Position numbers and translations under genes: made by a program
In this document: positions 1-12,600 of the stretch, piece by piece
Numbering within the stretch: position 1 is the first letter of the stretch
Layout of the letters: each line of letters begins with the position of its first letter
The notes under the pieces: generated by a model
Databases searched by the model: none
Seen by the model: the letters and a program-made list of their open reading frames with translations, nothing else
What the model was told of the DNA's origin: nothing
NCBI GenBank assembly: GCA_028386065.3
Contig: JAKUCV010003170.1
Coordinates: 152,848-216,847 of the forward strand
Direction of reading: 5' to 3'
Source: Turnera subulata
Taxonomy: Eukaryota; Streptophyta; Magnoliopsida; Malpighiales; Passifloraceae
DNA: 64,000 bases

Positions 1-395
1 TTTCCAGAGTACAGACGTGGATATCCCAGCAGGTAGCTGTGCTTCTTCACCCGGTTGGATCCATAGAGTCGACATGCATATCATTTTTTTTTCTTCTCTT
101 GTTTTATTTTGTCTTATTCTTCCGCTGCATTGGAATCTGTTGAGATGTCATTCTTGTTTTTGATTACATTATCGGCGGGTTGCCGGGATTTGATACCTGA
201 TGATGTTTCGGCTGGTTGCCGGGTTAATTTAAGGCTTGATAAGTCGGTTTACTCTTGTTCTTTATGACATCTCGGTTTATTAAAATTTTCAGAATATGTT
301 TTGGTATTGGATTTCGTGTCCCGGGTTTTAGGGGCATTTTAGTAAATTCCTTTTCTTCAAGTATTTTATTTGTAAATTAGGATACGGGTGTTTCA
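1..395 (+). mobile_element. 5' LTR of element T, truncated by the window start
   Basis: This matches 7587-7982 closely, which is the 3' end of the downstream LTR, and ends in the same GATACGGGTGTTTCA. A primer-binding-site-like sequence follows directly. Only the last 395 bp of an LTR of about 2.67 kb are inside the window, so the 5' target-site duplication cannot be checked. Confidence 0.93.
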
Positions 396-398
396 GCT

Positions 399-410
399 TG
401 GTAGCGGAGC
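399..410 (+). other. primer binding site of element T
   Basis: TGGTAGCGGAGC lies 3 bp after the LTR end. It resembles the initiator-tRNA-Met primer site usual in plant Ty3/gypsy elements (TGGTATCAGAGC) with three mismatches. The same variant follows the LTRs of elements A, B and C, so it may be a family-specific site. Confidence 0.7.
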
Positions 411-540
411 AGGCTTCAGATCCATGGTTTTAAAAGTGTTTTGAACTTTGTTTTTAAAGTGATTTCTGTGTTTAAGCCTGTTTCCGGATTTATAACTTTA
501 AAAGTGTTTTTGGCTCATTTGCATTCATATAGGCGTTGAT

Positions 541-1578
541 ATGGATCACCAGGGGCAGCACAATGCTGAGGATGACGCCGCTACTCATGTCTCCGACAAC
601 GTGTCGGTGATGCAGGTTCCCATTGGACAGGAGAACAATAATGCAGCAGGGAATGATGCTGCAGGTGGAGGAGAACAGAATGGAGTGCCACCCATACCAC
701 CTGTTGTGGACCCAGCATTCCAGCAGCAGCAGCAGGGTGCCCAACCGGTTGCACCTGCTGCAGCAGGTGGTATGGAGAGCGGATATAAGCACATGGATAA
801 GTCAGCGGTCAAGGAATTCTCTGGTGAGGAGGGCGAAGCCAAGGAGTTCGATGATTGGTTCCGCTAGGTGGAGAATGTTCTGGAGAAGTTCACTTGTGCA
901 CCTGAGCACAGGGCTCATTTTGCGGCACACAAGTTCACGGGTTACGCATGGACATGGTGGCAGGAACTTGTGGCAAACTTACCAAGCCCAGTGGAGATGC
1001 CTTGGGAGGATTTCAAGGAGAAATTCTACAAGGAGTTTCTCACTGTTGGTTTTCTGGAGGGGCAGAAAAAGCAGTTTCTGGAGGAGAAGCAGGGGCCAGA
1101 TGAGTTGGTATCGGCATTCAGGATCCGGTTCAACATCCTTCTCTCCTATGCCAAGGAGTTTGTGCCCGATGAGGTGGCTAAGTGTAGGCGGTTTGTTAGC
1201 GCCCTACGCACTGATTTTGCGATAGCATTGGCTGGTGGTAGGCACAAGACTTGGGAGGCTGTTTGTGAGGCTGCTTTTGATGCTGAGAGAGTTCAGTTGA
1301 TCGGGAAAGAGGCTCGGGCAGCCGAGCAGAGGAAGCAGTCTTCTGCTTTTGGACAGAAGAGACAGTACTCTGATGCCGGAGATACAGATTATTCTGGTGG
1401 ACAGGGTTCTTCTTACTGAGGTTCGAAGAAGTCCCGAGGATAGAGTTATCAGGGTGGACCAGGCAGATCCTCAGGAGGACGGTCCTATCAGTTTGGATCT
1501 CAAGGACGGGGTTCCTTGGCATAATTTTCGGGTACATGCTGGTATTGTAATAAGCCGGGACACCAAAATTCAGCTAGT
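541..1578 (+). pseudogene. gag: gag of element T, broken
   Basis: The reading frame starts at ATG 541 and is interrupted by TAG at 865-867 (after ...DDWFR), then runs open to TGA at 1417-1419; further in-frame stops follow. The region 790-1300 has the retrotransposon Gag core, with YAWTWWQEL and LVSAFRIRFNILLSYAKEF blocks. A zinc knuckle is still readable at 1537-1578 in the original frame, but the last cysteine of CX2CX4HX4C is Ser. Gag would form the virus-like particle and bind element RNA. The N-terminal ~80 residues are rich in Gln, Ala and Asn. With several stops it cannot make full Gag. Family assignment (plant Ty3/gypsy chromovirus) is secure from the adjacent pol. Confidence 0.88.
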
Positions 1579-1628
1579 GGATTAGGGATAGTGGTGGCAG
1601 TGGTTCCCAGTATACAGTACAGAATTCT

Positions 1629-3823
1629 TTGGCCAGTGGTGTTGCTTCTTCTGGTCCGAATAGGGGTGGCGGACAGCAGGGACGAGGTCGTGGGGGTTCT
1701 GGAGCTTCAAACCGCGGGGGTGCGACTCAGTCTGCTGCAGCTCCTAGGGTTTGTGCCATCACTCGGGAGGAGGCTGTTGATGCTCCAGAGGTCATAGCAG
1801 GTACCTTTATGGTTTTTGGTCAGTATGCACATGCTTTAGTTGATCCAGGCTCAACACACTCTTTTGTATCACGTGCATTCAAGACCACTCATAACATAGA
1901 AGATGATAACCTTAGTAGACCCTTGAGAGTCCGTTTACCCACAGGTGATATAGTAGTTGTTGATCGAGTTTGTACAGATGTGTCGATAGAGTATGACAGT
2001 GAGAGTTTCCCTTCTGATCTTGCTATCATGGACTTGGGAGAATTTGATGTTATTTTACGCATGGATTGGTTGTCCAGACACCAGGCAGTAGTTAATTGTC
2101 GGGCCAGGGAAGTAACTTTATCTTCTCTGTTGGGGCGAAGAATGGTGTTCGTTGGAGAACGAAGAGCCCTATCGGTGTGTTGTATCTCGGCCATCCAAGC
2201 TTTCAGGATGATCCGAGAGGGTTGTGATGCTTTTTTAGCTCACGTGGTCGACTCTTCGGTACTAGTACCTGGAGTGGAGGATATTCTGATTTTTCAGGAG
2301 TTTCCTGATGTATTTCCTGATGACTTACCTGGGTTGCCTCTGGAGCTGGAGGTAGAGTATACAATTGACTTGGTACTGGGAGTTGCACCTATTTCTATAC
2401 CGCCCTACAGAATGGCTCCGACAGAACTTCAGGAGTTGAAGAAACAACTGGAGGAGTTGTTGTATAAGGGCTTCATTAGACCGAGCATCTCACCTTGGGG
2501 TGCCCCGATCTTGTTTGTGAAGAAGAAGGATGGCAGTATGCAGATGTGCGTGGACTACAGAAAGTTGAACAAGGTGACTGTGAAGAACAAGTATCCTTTG
2601 CCTAGGATCGATGACTTGTTCGATCAGTTGCAGGGTACATCTGTATTCTCGAAGATTGACTTGCGATCTGGTTACCATCAGGTTCAGATTGCAGAGCAAG
2701 ACATGCAGAAGACTGCATTCGGCACTCGGTATGGTCATTATGAGTTTGTGGTTGTTCCATTTTGTCTGACGAATGCACCGGCAGTGTTCATGTGTATGAT
2801 GCAACAGGACTTCCATGAATTTCTGGACCGGTTTATGGTAGTGTTTATCGATGACATTCTGGTCTATTCGAGTAGTAAGGCCGAACATGAGGACCACTTG
2901 AGACAGGTTTTGCAGAGGTTGGGAGAAGAACAGCTCTATGCCAAGCTCAGCAAGTGCGAGTTTTGGTTGGATGAGGTCGCGTTTCTTGGGCATGTTGTGT
3001 CCGGTGAGGGCATTAAGGTGGACCCAGCCAAGATTAAGGCAGTCATGGATTGGGAGCCACCGAAGAATGTATCTGAGATACGAAGTTTTCTTGGACTTGC
3101 TGGTTACTACCGGAGGTTCATTGAGGGTTTTTCCATGATAGCGGGTCCCATGACAAAGCTATTGAGGAAAGACTGTACCTTTGTTTGGGATGATCATTGT
3201 CAGAAGAGTTTTGAGGAGTTGAAGAGTCGGTTGACTTCTGCACCGCTTTTGACCGTTTCGAGACCCAGAGTTGAGTATACGGTGTTCAGTGATGCTTTTG
3301 GTTTGGGCTTGGGATGTGTTTTGATGCAGGAGGGTCGGGTGATTACTTATGCCTCTAGACAGTTGAGAACTCATGAGAAAAGCTATCTGACCCATGATCT
3401 GGAGTTAGCTGCTGTGGTCTTTGCTTTGAAAATTTGGAGACACCATCTGTACGGTGAGAAGTGTCAGATTTTCGCGGATCACAAGAGTCTGAAGTACATC
3501 ATGACCCAAAGGGAGCTTAATATGAGGCAGAGACGCTGGATTGAGCTTCTGAAGGATTATGATTGTACTATCGAGTACCGTCCGGGCAAGGCCAATGTAG
3601 TTGCGGATGCATTGAGCCGGAAGAGAGTGGCTTCGGCGGATGAGGATCCGGTTTTTTATGCTTTACCTTCCTTGGTGGAGCTGAGGTCTTTGGATGCGCA
3701 GCTGGAGGTGGATGCCACCGGGCCGTTGCTTGCCAGTTTGAGCATCCGGCCGACCTTGCAGGATAAGATCATGGAGTTGCAGTTTGGTGATCTTCATCTA
3801 GCGGAGTTGCGGGATAAGGCTCT

Positions 3824-3911
<88 letters not shown>

Positions 3912-3920
3912 GAGTTCTAG
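1629..3920 (+). pseudogene. pol: pol of element T: protease, reverse transcriptase, RNase H
   Basis: A 763-codon open frame, shifted relative to gag. In order: a Gly/Arg/Ser-rich linker (residues 1-35), an aspartic protease with active site VDPGSTHSF (D72), a reverse transcriptase with FVKKKDGS and the catalytic FIDDILVYS box (D408, D409), and RNase H beginning near FSDAFG (D555) and ending in the usual [13 protein letters not shown]. Protease would cut Gag-Pol, and RT and RNase H would copy element RNA into DNA. The frame ends inside the 86-nt G run, so integrase is cut off. PFCLTNAP replaces the usual PFGLTNAP and D-A-F replaces D-A-S in RNase H, consistent with decay. Confidence 0.93.
3825..3910 (+). 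repeat. 86-nt homopolymer of G inside pol
   Basis: An uninterrupted run of G lies between the RNase H and integrase parts of pol, where related elements encode a short linker. It makes the upstream frame read poly-Gly and puts integrase in another frame. It may be a true expansion or a sequencing or assembly artefact; the raw sequence alone cannot tell. Confidence 0.98.
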
Positions 3921-4710
3921 TTTCTATGTCCGGGAGGATGGTGCTTTGATGACCGGTGATCGGTTGTGTGTTCCGGACGTCGATGACATGAGGAGATGGA
4001 TCATGGATGAAGCGCATAATGTGTCGTATGCTATGCATCCGGGTAGCACCAAAATGTACCAGAACTTGAAGAGTCATTATTGGTGGCCCGGGATGAAGAA
4101 GGATTTTGCGGAGTTTGTGGCTCGTTGTATAACTTGTCAGCAGGTGAAAGCCGAGCATCAGGCTCTTGCCGGCAAGTTGAAATCTTTGACTATTTCGCAG
4201 TGGAAGTGGGAGCATATCACTATGGACTTTGTGATCGGGTTACCGAGGACCCGGGGACGACATGATGCCATTTGGGTCATTGTTGACAGGTTGAACAAGT
4301 CAGCTCATTTCCTTCCGATTCAGCAGACGGATACAATGGATAAGCTGGCGAGGTTGTATATTTTGGGCATTGTCCGTCTACATGGAGTTCCACTATCCAT
4401 TGTGTCGGACAGGGATCCGAGGTTTACTTCCCACTTCTGGAAGAGCTTGCAGTCAGCTTTGGGTACTAAGTTGAATTTCAGTACTGCATTCCATCCGCAG
4501 ACTGATGGACAGTCAGAGAGAACTATACAGACACTGGAGGATATGCTTAGAGATTGTGTGCTCAACTTCAGTGGTTCTTGGGATGAGACATTACCGTTAG
4601 TTGAGTTGGCTTATAACAACGGTATCAGTCCAGTATCGATATGGCGCTTTATGAGGCTTTGTATGGGCGGAAGTGTCATAGTCCGATCTGTTGGGATGAG
4701 GAAGGTCTAA
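3910..4710 (+). pseudogene. pol: integrase of element T, N-terminal and catalytic domains
   Basis: The frame opens right after the G run. It has an HHCC zinc domain (H..H then CITCQQVK near 4130), then a DDE catalytic core: [20 protein letters not shown] and [12 protein letters not shown]. It would insert the cDNA into the host genome. After YNNG at about 4620 the frame shifts by one base; in the alternative frame the family sequence (ALYGRKC, then WDE) continues, with stops, to about 4779. The integrase is therefore not translatable as one product. Confidence 0.92.
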
Positions 4711-4779
4711 GACAGGTGGTTGGTCCGGACCTAGTCTAGGAGACTGTTGATTAGATCGAGGTGGTTAAGCAGTGCATGA

Positions 4780-5259
4780 AGAGCTGCTCAGGACCGACAA
4801 AAGAGTTTTGCTGATAAGCATCGTCGGGAGATGGAGTACAGTGTAGGTGACAGAGTTTTCCTTCGTGTTGCTCCCTGGAGAGGTGTTATCCGGTTTGGGA
4901 GGAAGGGCAAATTGAGCCCTTGTTATATTGGTCCTTATGAGATCATGGAGCGGATTGGTCTGCTGGCCTACAGGTTGGCTTTACCGGAGGAGCTGTCGCG
5001 CATACATGATGTATTCCATGTTTCGATGTTGAGGCGTTATCGGTCTGATCCTAGTCATGTTATATCCCCGACAGAGGTGGAGGTTTCTGAGGATTTGACC
5101 TATGTTGAGGAGCCGGTAGAGATTTTGGCTCAGGAGGTGCGGCAGTTGAGGAGTCGTACTATTCCTATGGTTCGGGTTAGGTGGAGCCGTGATTCCCCGA
5201 ATGAGGCTACTTGGGAGGTTGAATCCCATATGAGAGAGCAGTTTCCACATCTGTTTTGA
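4780..5259 (+). pseudogene. pol: integrase C-terminus and chromodomain-like tail of element T
   Basis: This frame resumes after the frameshift region and ends at TGA 5257-5259. It carries the GPYEIMERIG segment, HDVFHVSMLRRY, and a terminal VRWSRD...EATWEVE module typical of the chromodomain-like tail of Tekay-type chromoviruses. In the family such tails are thought to steer integration to chromatin. It lies 38 bp upstream of the polypurine tract, as expected. Confidence 0.88.
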
Positions 5260-5274
5260 TTTTTCGTATCTTGT

Positions 5275-5292
5275 AATTTCGAGGACGAAATT
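5275..5292. repeat. palindrome AATTTCGAGGACGAAATT upstream of the PPT
   Basis: A near-perfect 18-bp inverted repeat just after the pol stop. Versions occur at the same place in elements A (39249-39266), B (47842-47859), C (61231-61248) and E (16791-16808), so it is a constant part of this family group. Confidence 0.8.
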
Positions 5293-5297
5293 TTCTT

Positions 5298-5311
5298 AAG
5301 TGGGGTAAAAC
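5298..5311 (+). other. polypurine tract of element T
   Basis: AAGTGGGGTAAAAC directly precedes the TGTAACACC start of the 3' LTR. In this position it is the primer for plus-strand DNA synthesis. Confidence 0.8.
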
Positions 5312-5749
5312 TGTAACACCCCGGATTTTCATAATTTAATTTATAGAATTTTCGAAATTTTTTTATTCCAATTTTACCCTCGAGGAATTTTCGGATTTTT
5401 AGACTAGGAAAATAAATTATTTTACCTTGGTTATATCAGTATTAAGTGGTTAGTATGGCGGGTATGACTTTCGTTGGAGATAAAACGTGTTTCGTGAAGA
5501 AACGCGAGATTTACCGTAGTTTTGGACTAAACTACGTCGTTTTGGGTAAAGGGAAAGAAAAAAAACTGTTAACCGAGCTAGGGCGGGTTGACCGCGCCCA
5601 GCTAAAACGAAACGAAGTCGTTTTGGCTAGGCTGGTTAAAAACCCTAACCCTCCTCTCCTCTTCTTCTTTCTTTCTTTCTTCTTTTCTCTCTTCTCCTCT
5701 CTCCTCCCGCCGCAGCCCCCCCTCTCTCTCTCCCTCTCTCTCTCTCCCT

Positions 5750-5791
<42 letters not shown>

Positions 5792-7982
5792 CTTTTCATC
5801 ATCAACATCTCATCTCCCTGTTCTCCACGCTCCCGTCATCCTTCTTTTCCTTCAGGTCGCCGCCGCCACCACCACGGGTTGCAGAGGGGACCAAGACGAG
5901 GGCGGGCTTGTACGAGATCGACGAGGTCACCTGCGTGTGGTGTCTTCGTCTTCTTCGTGAGGTTGTTGGTTGGTTATTCCTCCGAGCTGTGAGGTTGTGA
6001 GCTTGAGACCAGACCGGTGCCGTTAGTGAATATTTGGCTTTGGGAGAATTTCCGGCGAGCTCGGGAATATTCCGACGAGGCTCGGGTGCTTTCCGGCGAA
6101 CAGAAATCTTCGCGGACTATTAACGGTATTTGTCTCCGGTTTAAGACCCGGTTTTGTTTTGTACTTAAATTAATGTTATCGGCTTATGTACAAATAAATT
6201 CAAAGAGAGTTAGTGGAATACCGTGTGTGTGGCCGGAATGGACCGACACGAGTAGAACTATATGTCGAAAACACTTGGGCTTGGGAATGAACTTAGAACG
6301 GTATTTAGGTAAAACCGGACCCAGGCCCAACTAACTAACTCTAAGGACCTTAAAACTTTTTATGGACCTTAAGTTATAGGCTTGAGGCCCAATGGCATAA
6401 AAGGTTAAATATGGACTTTAAGGAATGGGCTCTAAGCCCAAATTCATAATTGGATTTATTGTGGACTTGAGGAAGAGGGCTTTAGGCCCGAGAAATTATT
6501 TTGGTTTTAGATGGTCTTAAGCCTGGTGAACCTTAAGACCTGATTGTTGGAGTTTAGGTGAGAGAACACCTTTGTTGGGCTTAAACCCTGAAATTGCATA
6601 ACCGGGTAGTTTGGGTTAGGTTTCACTCAGTTGAGCATATAAGTATCATGCATGCACGGTTTATTATAACTGTTTTGGTAATTATTGTGTGTGCCGGTAT
6701 TCAGGCACGGGTAACACCTCGGGAGCTGGAGGATCTGTCTTGGGGAAAGCTCCACAGGATAATCTTCGTTGAGGTGACTTTATAAGTCTTTTTATGTTTG
6801 TTTACATGTGCTTGTTAGTTTGGTTTGTCTGAGTTTCATGCCTTGTTTGCTAACATGCCATGATCTGTATTGTGTGCCTGTGTGTTACCATTGGGTGGCG
6901 AGCATGATTTGTTTAACTGTTATGAGATATAACATGTGATATGATTTTGGGTGAACTGTGTGATGTGATGTGGGTTTCCAACCCGGATGTTGATTTAATG
7001 AATAATTCACACAACCCTGTTAAATCATTACTTTTGGCACACATGAACTCTTAAGTATGAATAAGAATAATATACAATAAAAGATATACTACTATGTGCT
7101 GATGACCGGTTGGTTCGAGCGGGAAGTGATACCCCTCGGGTTTGCATGCAGAATAGCATGGTATATGCGGTTTAGCATATGGGTCTGTGATGACCGGTTC
7201 TACCTCCCTCCTTCTCTCTGTCTCTGTCTCTCTCTCTTCTATGGTTATATTTGGGCTATACGCCTGGTTATATAGGGCTTACGCCCTGGTTGTCTCATGA
7301 GACGGGACCGAGCTTGACGCACACAGTAGGGGGCCCTGAATAATAAATATAATAATATAATTAACACACAAACAGATGTATAACATACTGTCTGCTTATA
7401 TGTTGTTGGCATGTTGGTACCGGTTATTGTGTGTTTGCTTACTTGTGCTTGTTTTCTCTACACTCCTTTCGAGCTTGCTTTGCACACCTACATAACTAGA
7501 TTTATACTGCTCACTGAGTAGGCGACTCACATTATCGCCACCGTTGTTTTTTCAGACTCTTAGATAGCGTGCTGTCTCTCTCTTTCTTTTCGGAGTACGG
7601 ACGTGGATATCCCAGCAGGTAGCTGTGCTTCTTCACCCGGTTGGATCCATAGAGTCGACATGCATTTCATTTTTTTTTTCTTCTCTTGTTTTATTTTGTC
7701 TTATTCTTCCGCTGCATTGGAATCTGTTGAGATGTCATTCTTGTTTTTGATTACATTATCGGCGGGTTGCCGGGATTTGATACCTGATGATGTTTCGGCT
7801 GGTTACCGGGTTGATTTAAGGCTTGATATGCCGGTTTACTCTTGTTCTTTATGACATCTCGGTTTATTAAGATTTTCAGATACTATTTTGGTATTGGATT
7901 TCGTGTCCCAGGTTTCAGGGGCATTTTGGTAAATTCCTTTTGTTCAAGTATTTTATTTGTAAATTGGGATACGGGTGTTTCA
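5312..7982 (+). mobile_element. 3' LTR of element T
   Basis: A 2671-bp LTR running from TGTAACACCCCGG to GGGTGTTTCA; its last ~395 bp match the partial 5' LTR at 1-395. It contains a (CT)n tract and stretches of ordinary AT-rich LTR sequence. ORFs inside it, such as a 184-codon frame at 5446-6000, are compositional and not family proteins. Confidence 0.92.
5719..5788 (+). repeat. (CT)n microsatellite
   Basis: Nearly pure CT repeats within the U3/R part of the element T LTR. In sense orientation this is a pyrimidine tract, unlike the purine leader of elements A and C. Confidence 0.95.
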
Positions 7983-9698
7983 CTTTGGCAGTTATTCGTT
8001 CTATAAATATAGAGAAACTACTTGAAAAATACAAACCGTGAGTTCTTATAATTATTCTTCTCTATGATTATTCTTTTTCGCTGATGTTATCCTTGTTCGT
8101 AGTTTTCACTATCTCTTCGGCAATTCTTCGTTATGCCATCCTTGTTCTTCGTTATTGTTTTGTTTAGAATTAGGTTTAGTATTAGATAAGAATTTATAAA
8201 TATGTTATTGTTAATAATATTTTATTTCATTGATATTCTAAATTATATAAGTTTAATTTTTAAATTATATTATTATTTTTAGTCGTTGTTCATGTGGTAA
8301 ATTTTTGTTTTTTTTATATTTTTTGTATTTTATATAAGGGTAAATATACTAATTTGTTGGTTTTTCTAGCTCCTACAATATAGTTATAAATAAAGAGAAA
8401 CTACTTGAAAAAATATAAACCGTGAGTTCTTATAATTATTCTTCTCTATGATTATTGTTTTTATCTGATGTTATCCTTGTTTGTAATTTTCGCCAACTCT
8501 TCGGCAGCTCTTCGTTTGATAAATATAGAGAAACTACTTGAAAAAAAATAAACCGTGAGTTCTTGTAATTATTCTTCTCTATTATTATTCTTTTTATCTG
8601 ATGTTATCTTTGTTCGTAGTTTTAGTTGACTCTTCGGTAGTTCTTCGTTTTATAAATATAGAGAAACTACTTGAAAAAATATAAACCGTGAGTTCTTATA
8701 ATTATTCTTCTCTATGATTATTCTTTTTAACTGATGTTATCCTTGTTCGTAGTTTTCGTTGACTCTTCGGTAGTTCTTCATTTTATAAATATAGAGAAAC
8801 TGCTTGAAAAAATATAAACCATAAGTTCTTACAATTATTTTTCTCTATGATTATTCTTTTTCACTGATGTTATTCTTCTTAATAGTTTTTGCTGACTCTT
8901 CAGCAGCTCTTCATTATACTATCCTTGTTCTTCACTATTATTTTGTTTAGAATTAGTTTTAGTATTAGATAAGAATTTACAAATCTACTATGGTTAATAA
9001 TTTTTAATATTTTGTTGATATTCTAAATTATATAAGTTTAATTTTAAAATTATATTATTATTTTTTAGTATTATTTTTTTAGTCGATAAACTTTTGTTTT
9101 TTTATAATTTTTGTATTAAATATAAGGATAATTATACTAATTTGTTGATTTTTTTAGCTCCTGCTATATAATTATAAATATAAAGAAACTACTTGTCATT
9201 CATTATTATATGACATGTCGTTTTTGTTTTTAATATTAATACTAAGTAAGGTTATTTTCATACTTTCGGCTGTTTCGCTGTCTTCGTGAATATAAGGATA
9301 ATTATACTAATTTGTTGATTTTTTTAGCTCCTGCTATATAATTATAAATATAGAGAAACTACTTGTCATTCATTATTATATGACATGTCGTTTTTGTTTT
9401 AAATATTAATACTAAGTAAGGTTATTTTTGTACTTTCGGCTGTTTCGCTGTCTTTGTGCTTTTATATAGTATAGATTATAATTTTTGTATTGATTGTAAG
9501 GATAATTATACTAATTTGTTGATTTTTTTAGCTCTGCTATATAATTATAAATATAGAGAAACTACTTGTCATTCATTATTATATGACATGTCGTTTTTGT
9601 TTTTAATATTAATACTAAGTAAGGTTATTTTCGTACTTTCGGCTGTTTCGCTGTCTTCGTGAATATAAGGATGATTATACTAATTTGTTGATTTTTTT
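7983..9698. repeat. AT-rich tandem-repeat array, left part
   Basis: Units with the core ATAGAGAAACTACTTG recur. Four copies of about 133 bp lie in succession from about 8385 to 8920, and one more at about 8001-8135. A longer spacer unit (8135-8395) recurs at 8925-9185. From about 9190 a related unit of about 170-180 bp repeats, ending CGGCTGTTTCGCTGTCTTCGTG. No ORF in it looks real. The array is split by solo LTR S and resumes at 13316. Confidence 0.85.
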
Positions 9699-12600
9699 TG
9701 AAACACCCCGACCTAAATTTTAGCCATCAAACAGTAATAAGTAAACAACAATGCTGACACGTGGCACATACAGTAAATACAATCGGAAACTGACCCAATG
9801 ACCCAATGATTAAATCAATCACCCGACCTCGATACATCAACCACAATAGCACAACGGAAGCATTTATGATCTCAAAGACAACATATGCAACTCGATGCAA
9901 ACCAATGGATCCGAGTTCTGTCTGACGGTACACTGCAGCCGCCAAAATGCAATCCTGACCTAACCTGCAAGGACTGTGTGAGGGGTGATACTAACCACTG
10001 TCTCACCGATAAACAAATAAACCGTAGTATACAGGGGCGGATCTAGAAATTTTTTTCGGGAGGGCCAAATTTAACTACTTAATTTTTAGGGTGGGCCAAA
10101 TATATATATTATGTGGTGTAATTTGTTTTGTGGGGGGAAAAAATGCAAAAATGGGTGAGCTAAGCCTCAAACCCGTGATCACTAGATGGGTTTGAACGCA
10201 TTTAACCACTGAACCACATACAACTTTGGTTCATTTTATTACCATATATGTATATGTCGGAATCCGAAGGGGGGTCAGGGCCCCTGCTTGCTCCCCCCTA
10301 TATCCGCCCCTGGCAGTATACAAGCAACCATATTTACACCAAAGCCAACACAGTACAATAAAGGTACTGCAAGCATAACATAGCATCGAGATCAGACAAC
10401 TTACCGGACCTTACTATACGACTGACATCACACCGTTAAGCTAGTCCTCTAAACTCACTAACAATCGGCGACTGACTATCCAATTTTATTATTAGGGCCC
10501 TTGTCACATGATGAGTATTGGCCGTGCCTGGTAGCCAGGTTAGCTAACCCCAGGGTGCTCCCCGCTAAATATCACAAATCATATCACAAATAATCGAGTC
10601 CCGCAGTCCTCGGCGGAAGTCCCGTAGTCCTTCCTATAACAAATCAACTGAGTCCCGCAGTCCTCCCTATCATATCACAATCACAAGGTGACTACCATCT
10701 GGTCATACCAATACCTGTCACGTGACATTCTAGATGTCTAGATGATATTACCACAGTTTATTATTATTTCTTATTCCACTATCCAATAGTAACTCATCAT
10801 ACTCACTTTCCCGAGCAGGCTCTCAGCCTCACAGCTCTTTTGGGAATCCAACGTCACAATACTGGGTCACTGCCATTGACCGATCAAATACCATATATCT
10901 CATACGAACATCACAATAATCACATCAACATCACAAAGCACAACAGCTAGTCCATAGTAGTCATCAAGCATATAACAATAATCACAACAGTAGCCAGTAA
11001 TAACATGACAGGTACGTAAGATAACATATAAACAACAATCAAACAAACAACCGGGGTATCACGGGCATCATACCGAAGTTTATAAGTTTATATCCTCACC
11101 TGATACTCCTCGGAAGCTGATATCCGGTTAAGCCTTGATACCCTATATTATAGAAACAATAATCACTTATAATGCACAGACAAAGATGATTATGCATGAT
11201 GCCGGTTTAACAATTATTAGATGACAGGTTATCTTTACCGGTCCATTTATTATTTCCATGATTATCTTAAAAACATAATAATCAGAGCCTCTCGGTACGT
11301 GGCGTTATTCACAAAATTAGCCTACCCAACTAAGTGGGAATTAGCTGGTTATGTGTTTCCAGCCGATATACCGATCCTTCTCGATCTTCAAATCGAAAAC
11401 CAAAACTGAGCTCCAAGCCGATATCCTGGCCTAAGAAAATACATGTATATAAATAAATATATACTAGATAAATCATAAATAGCCATATATATTTATAAGA
11501 TAATAATTAGTTTCTAACTCAGGTTTATTTCTCAATTAATCATAAAGTAGAAGCTGAAATTAAATAAATAAAGACAAGAATGAAAATAAATTATCATGGG
11601 CCATTTATAATATAGCCCAGATTAATCCGGAAAAATAATATAATGGGCCTTTTTAATAGCCCAACCGAAAATTAAATAAAAACATAAAATTAAATTAAGC
11701 ATAACTAAAATAGAGTTAAGCATAAATAAAATCATAAATTAATATTGATTAATTAAATCATCCGATTAATTAAGGCCGTTTTAAATTTCGGGTCCGTTAA
11801 TATAGTTCGGGTTCATTAATCATGTATGGATAGTCCAAGGTCCGGGGTTTTACCCAAAGTCTATTCCTGGGTTCGCCGGAAAATCCCCGGGACAACGGAA
11901 ACTCGCTGGATTCCGGCCGTGTCACTGTTCACGGCTTCAACCCTACTACTGTTCATTATCCAACAACACACCCAAAATACACAGCATCACCGCCGAGCCC
12001 AGCAACAGCACGTCATATCCACAGCCGCAGAGTCAGTCAATCACCCACCACCGACAACAACAAGACCATCGCCACCACCATGGTAGCCACACGCTCATCC
12101 GTCCACGGCCAGTCACTGACAACGATCCCAAAGACCCAAATCAAGCACACACAAACAAATCGATTAAACCAAACTCACAGGAATCGGGTTATAGAGGAAG
12201 AGAAAGAGGTCTTCGTCAGGCCTTACCCACTCTTCACGCGGTGGCGACGACGAGCTCTACAAAGCGTGACGCGGAGGAAGGAACACGCGAGCAGGGCGGC
12301 TTCAGGTACTGTGAAGGCGGCGGTGCGAGCGGCGAGCAGAGACGAAGAGGCGACGGCACGAGGGGGAGGCACGGTCGGCTGTAGAATGTGGCGGCGTCGG
12401 CTGCTGGTGGTTGTTGCTGCGTGCGGTGGCATCCTGCAAGTGTCGGCAGCGGCGGGTTTTGATGGCGGTGACGAGCAGCAGGAAGAAGCGGTTGCTAGAT
12501 GGCGCTGTAGAGAGGAGGAAGGGAACGAGGCGGCGAGGTGAGCAGACGAGCGGCGGCGTCGGTATGGTTGACGGTGGTCGCAGGTGGCTTGGACGACGAT

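Noticed and set aside
5446..6000. 184-codon ORF in the 3' LTR of T
   Set aside because: It spans the (CT)n tract and has no recognisable domain. It is composition-driven.
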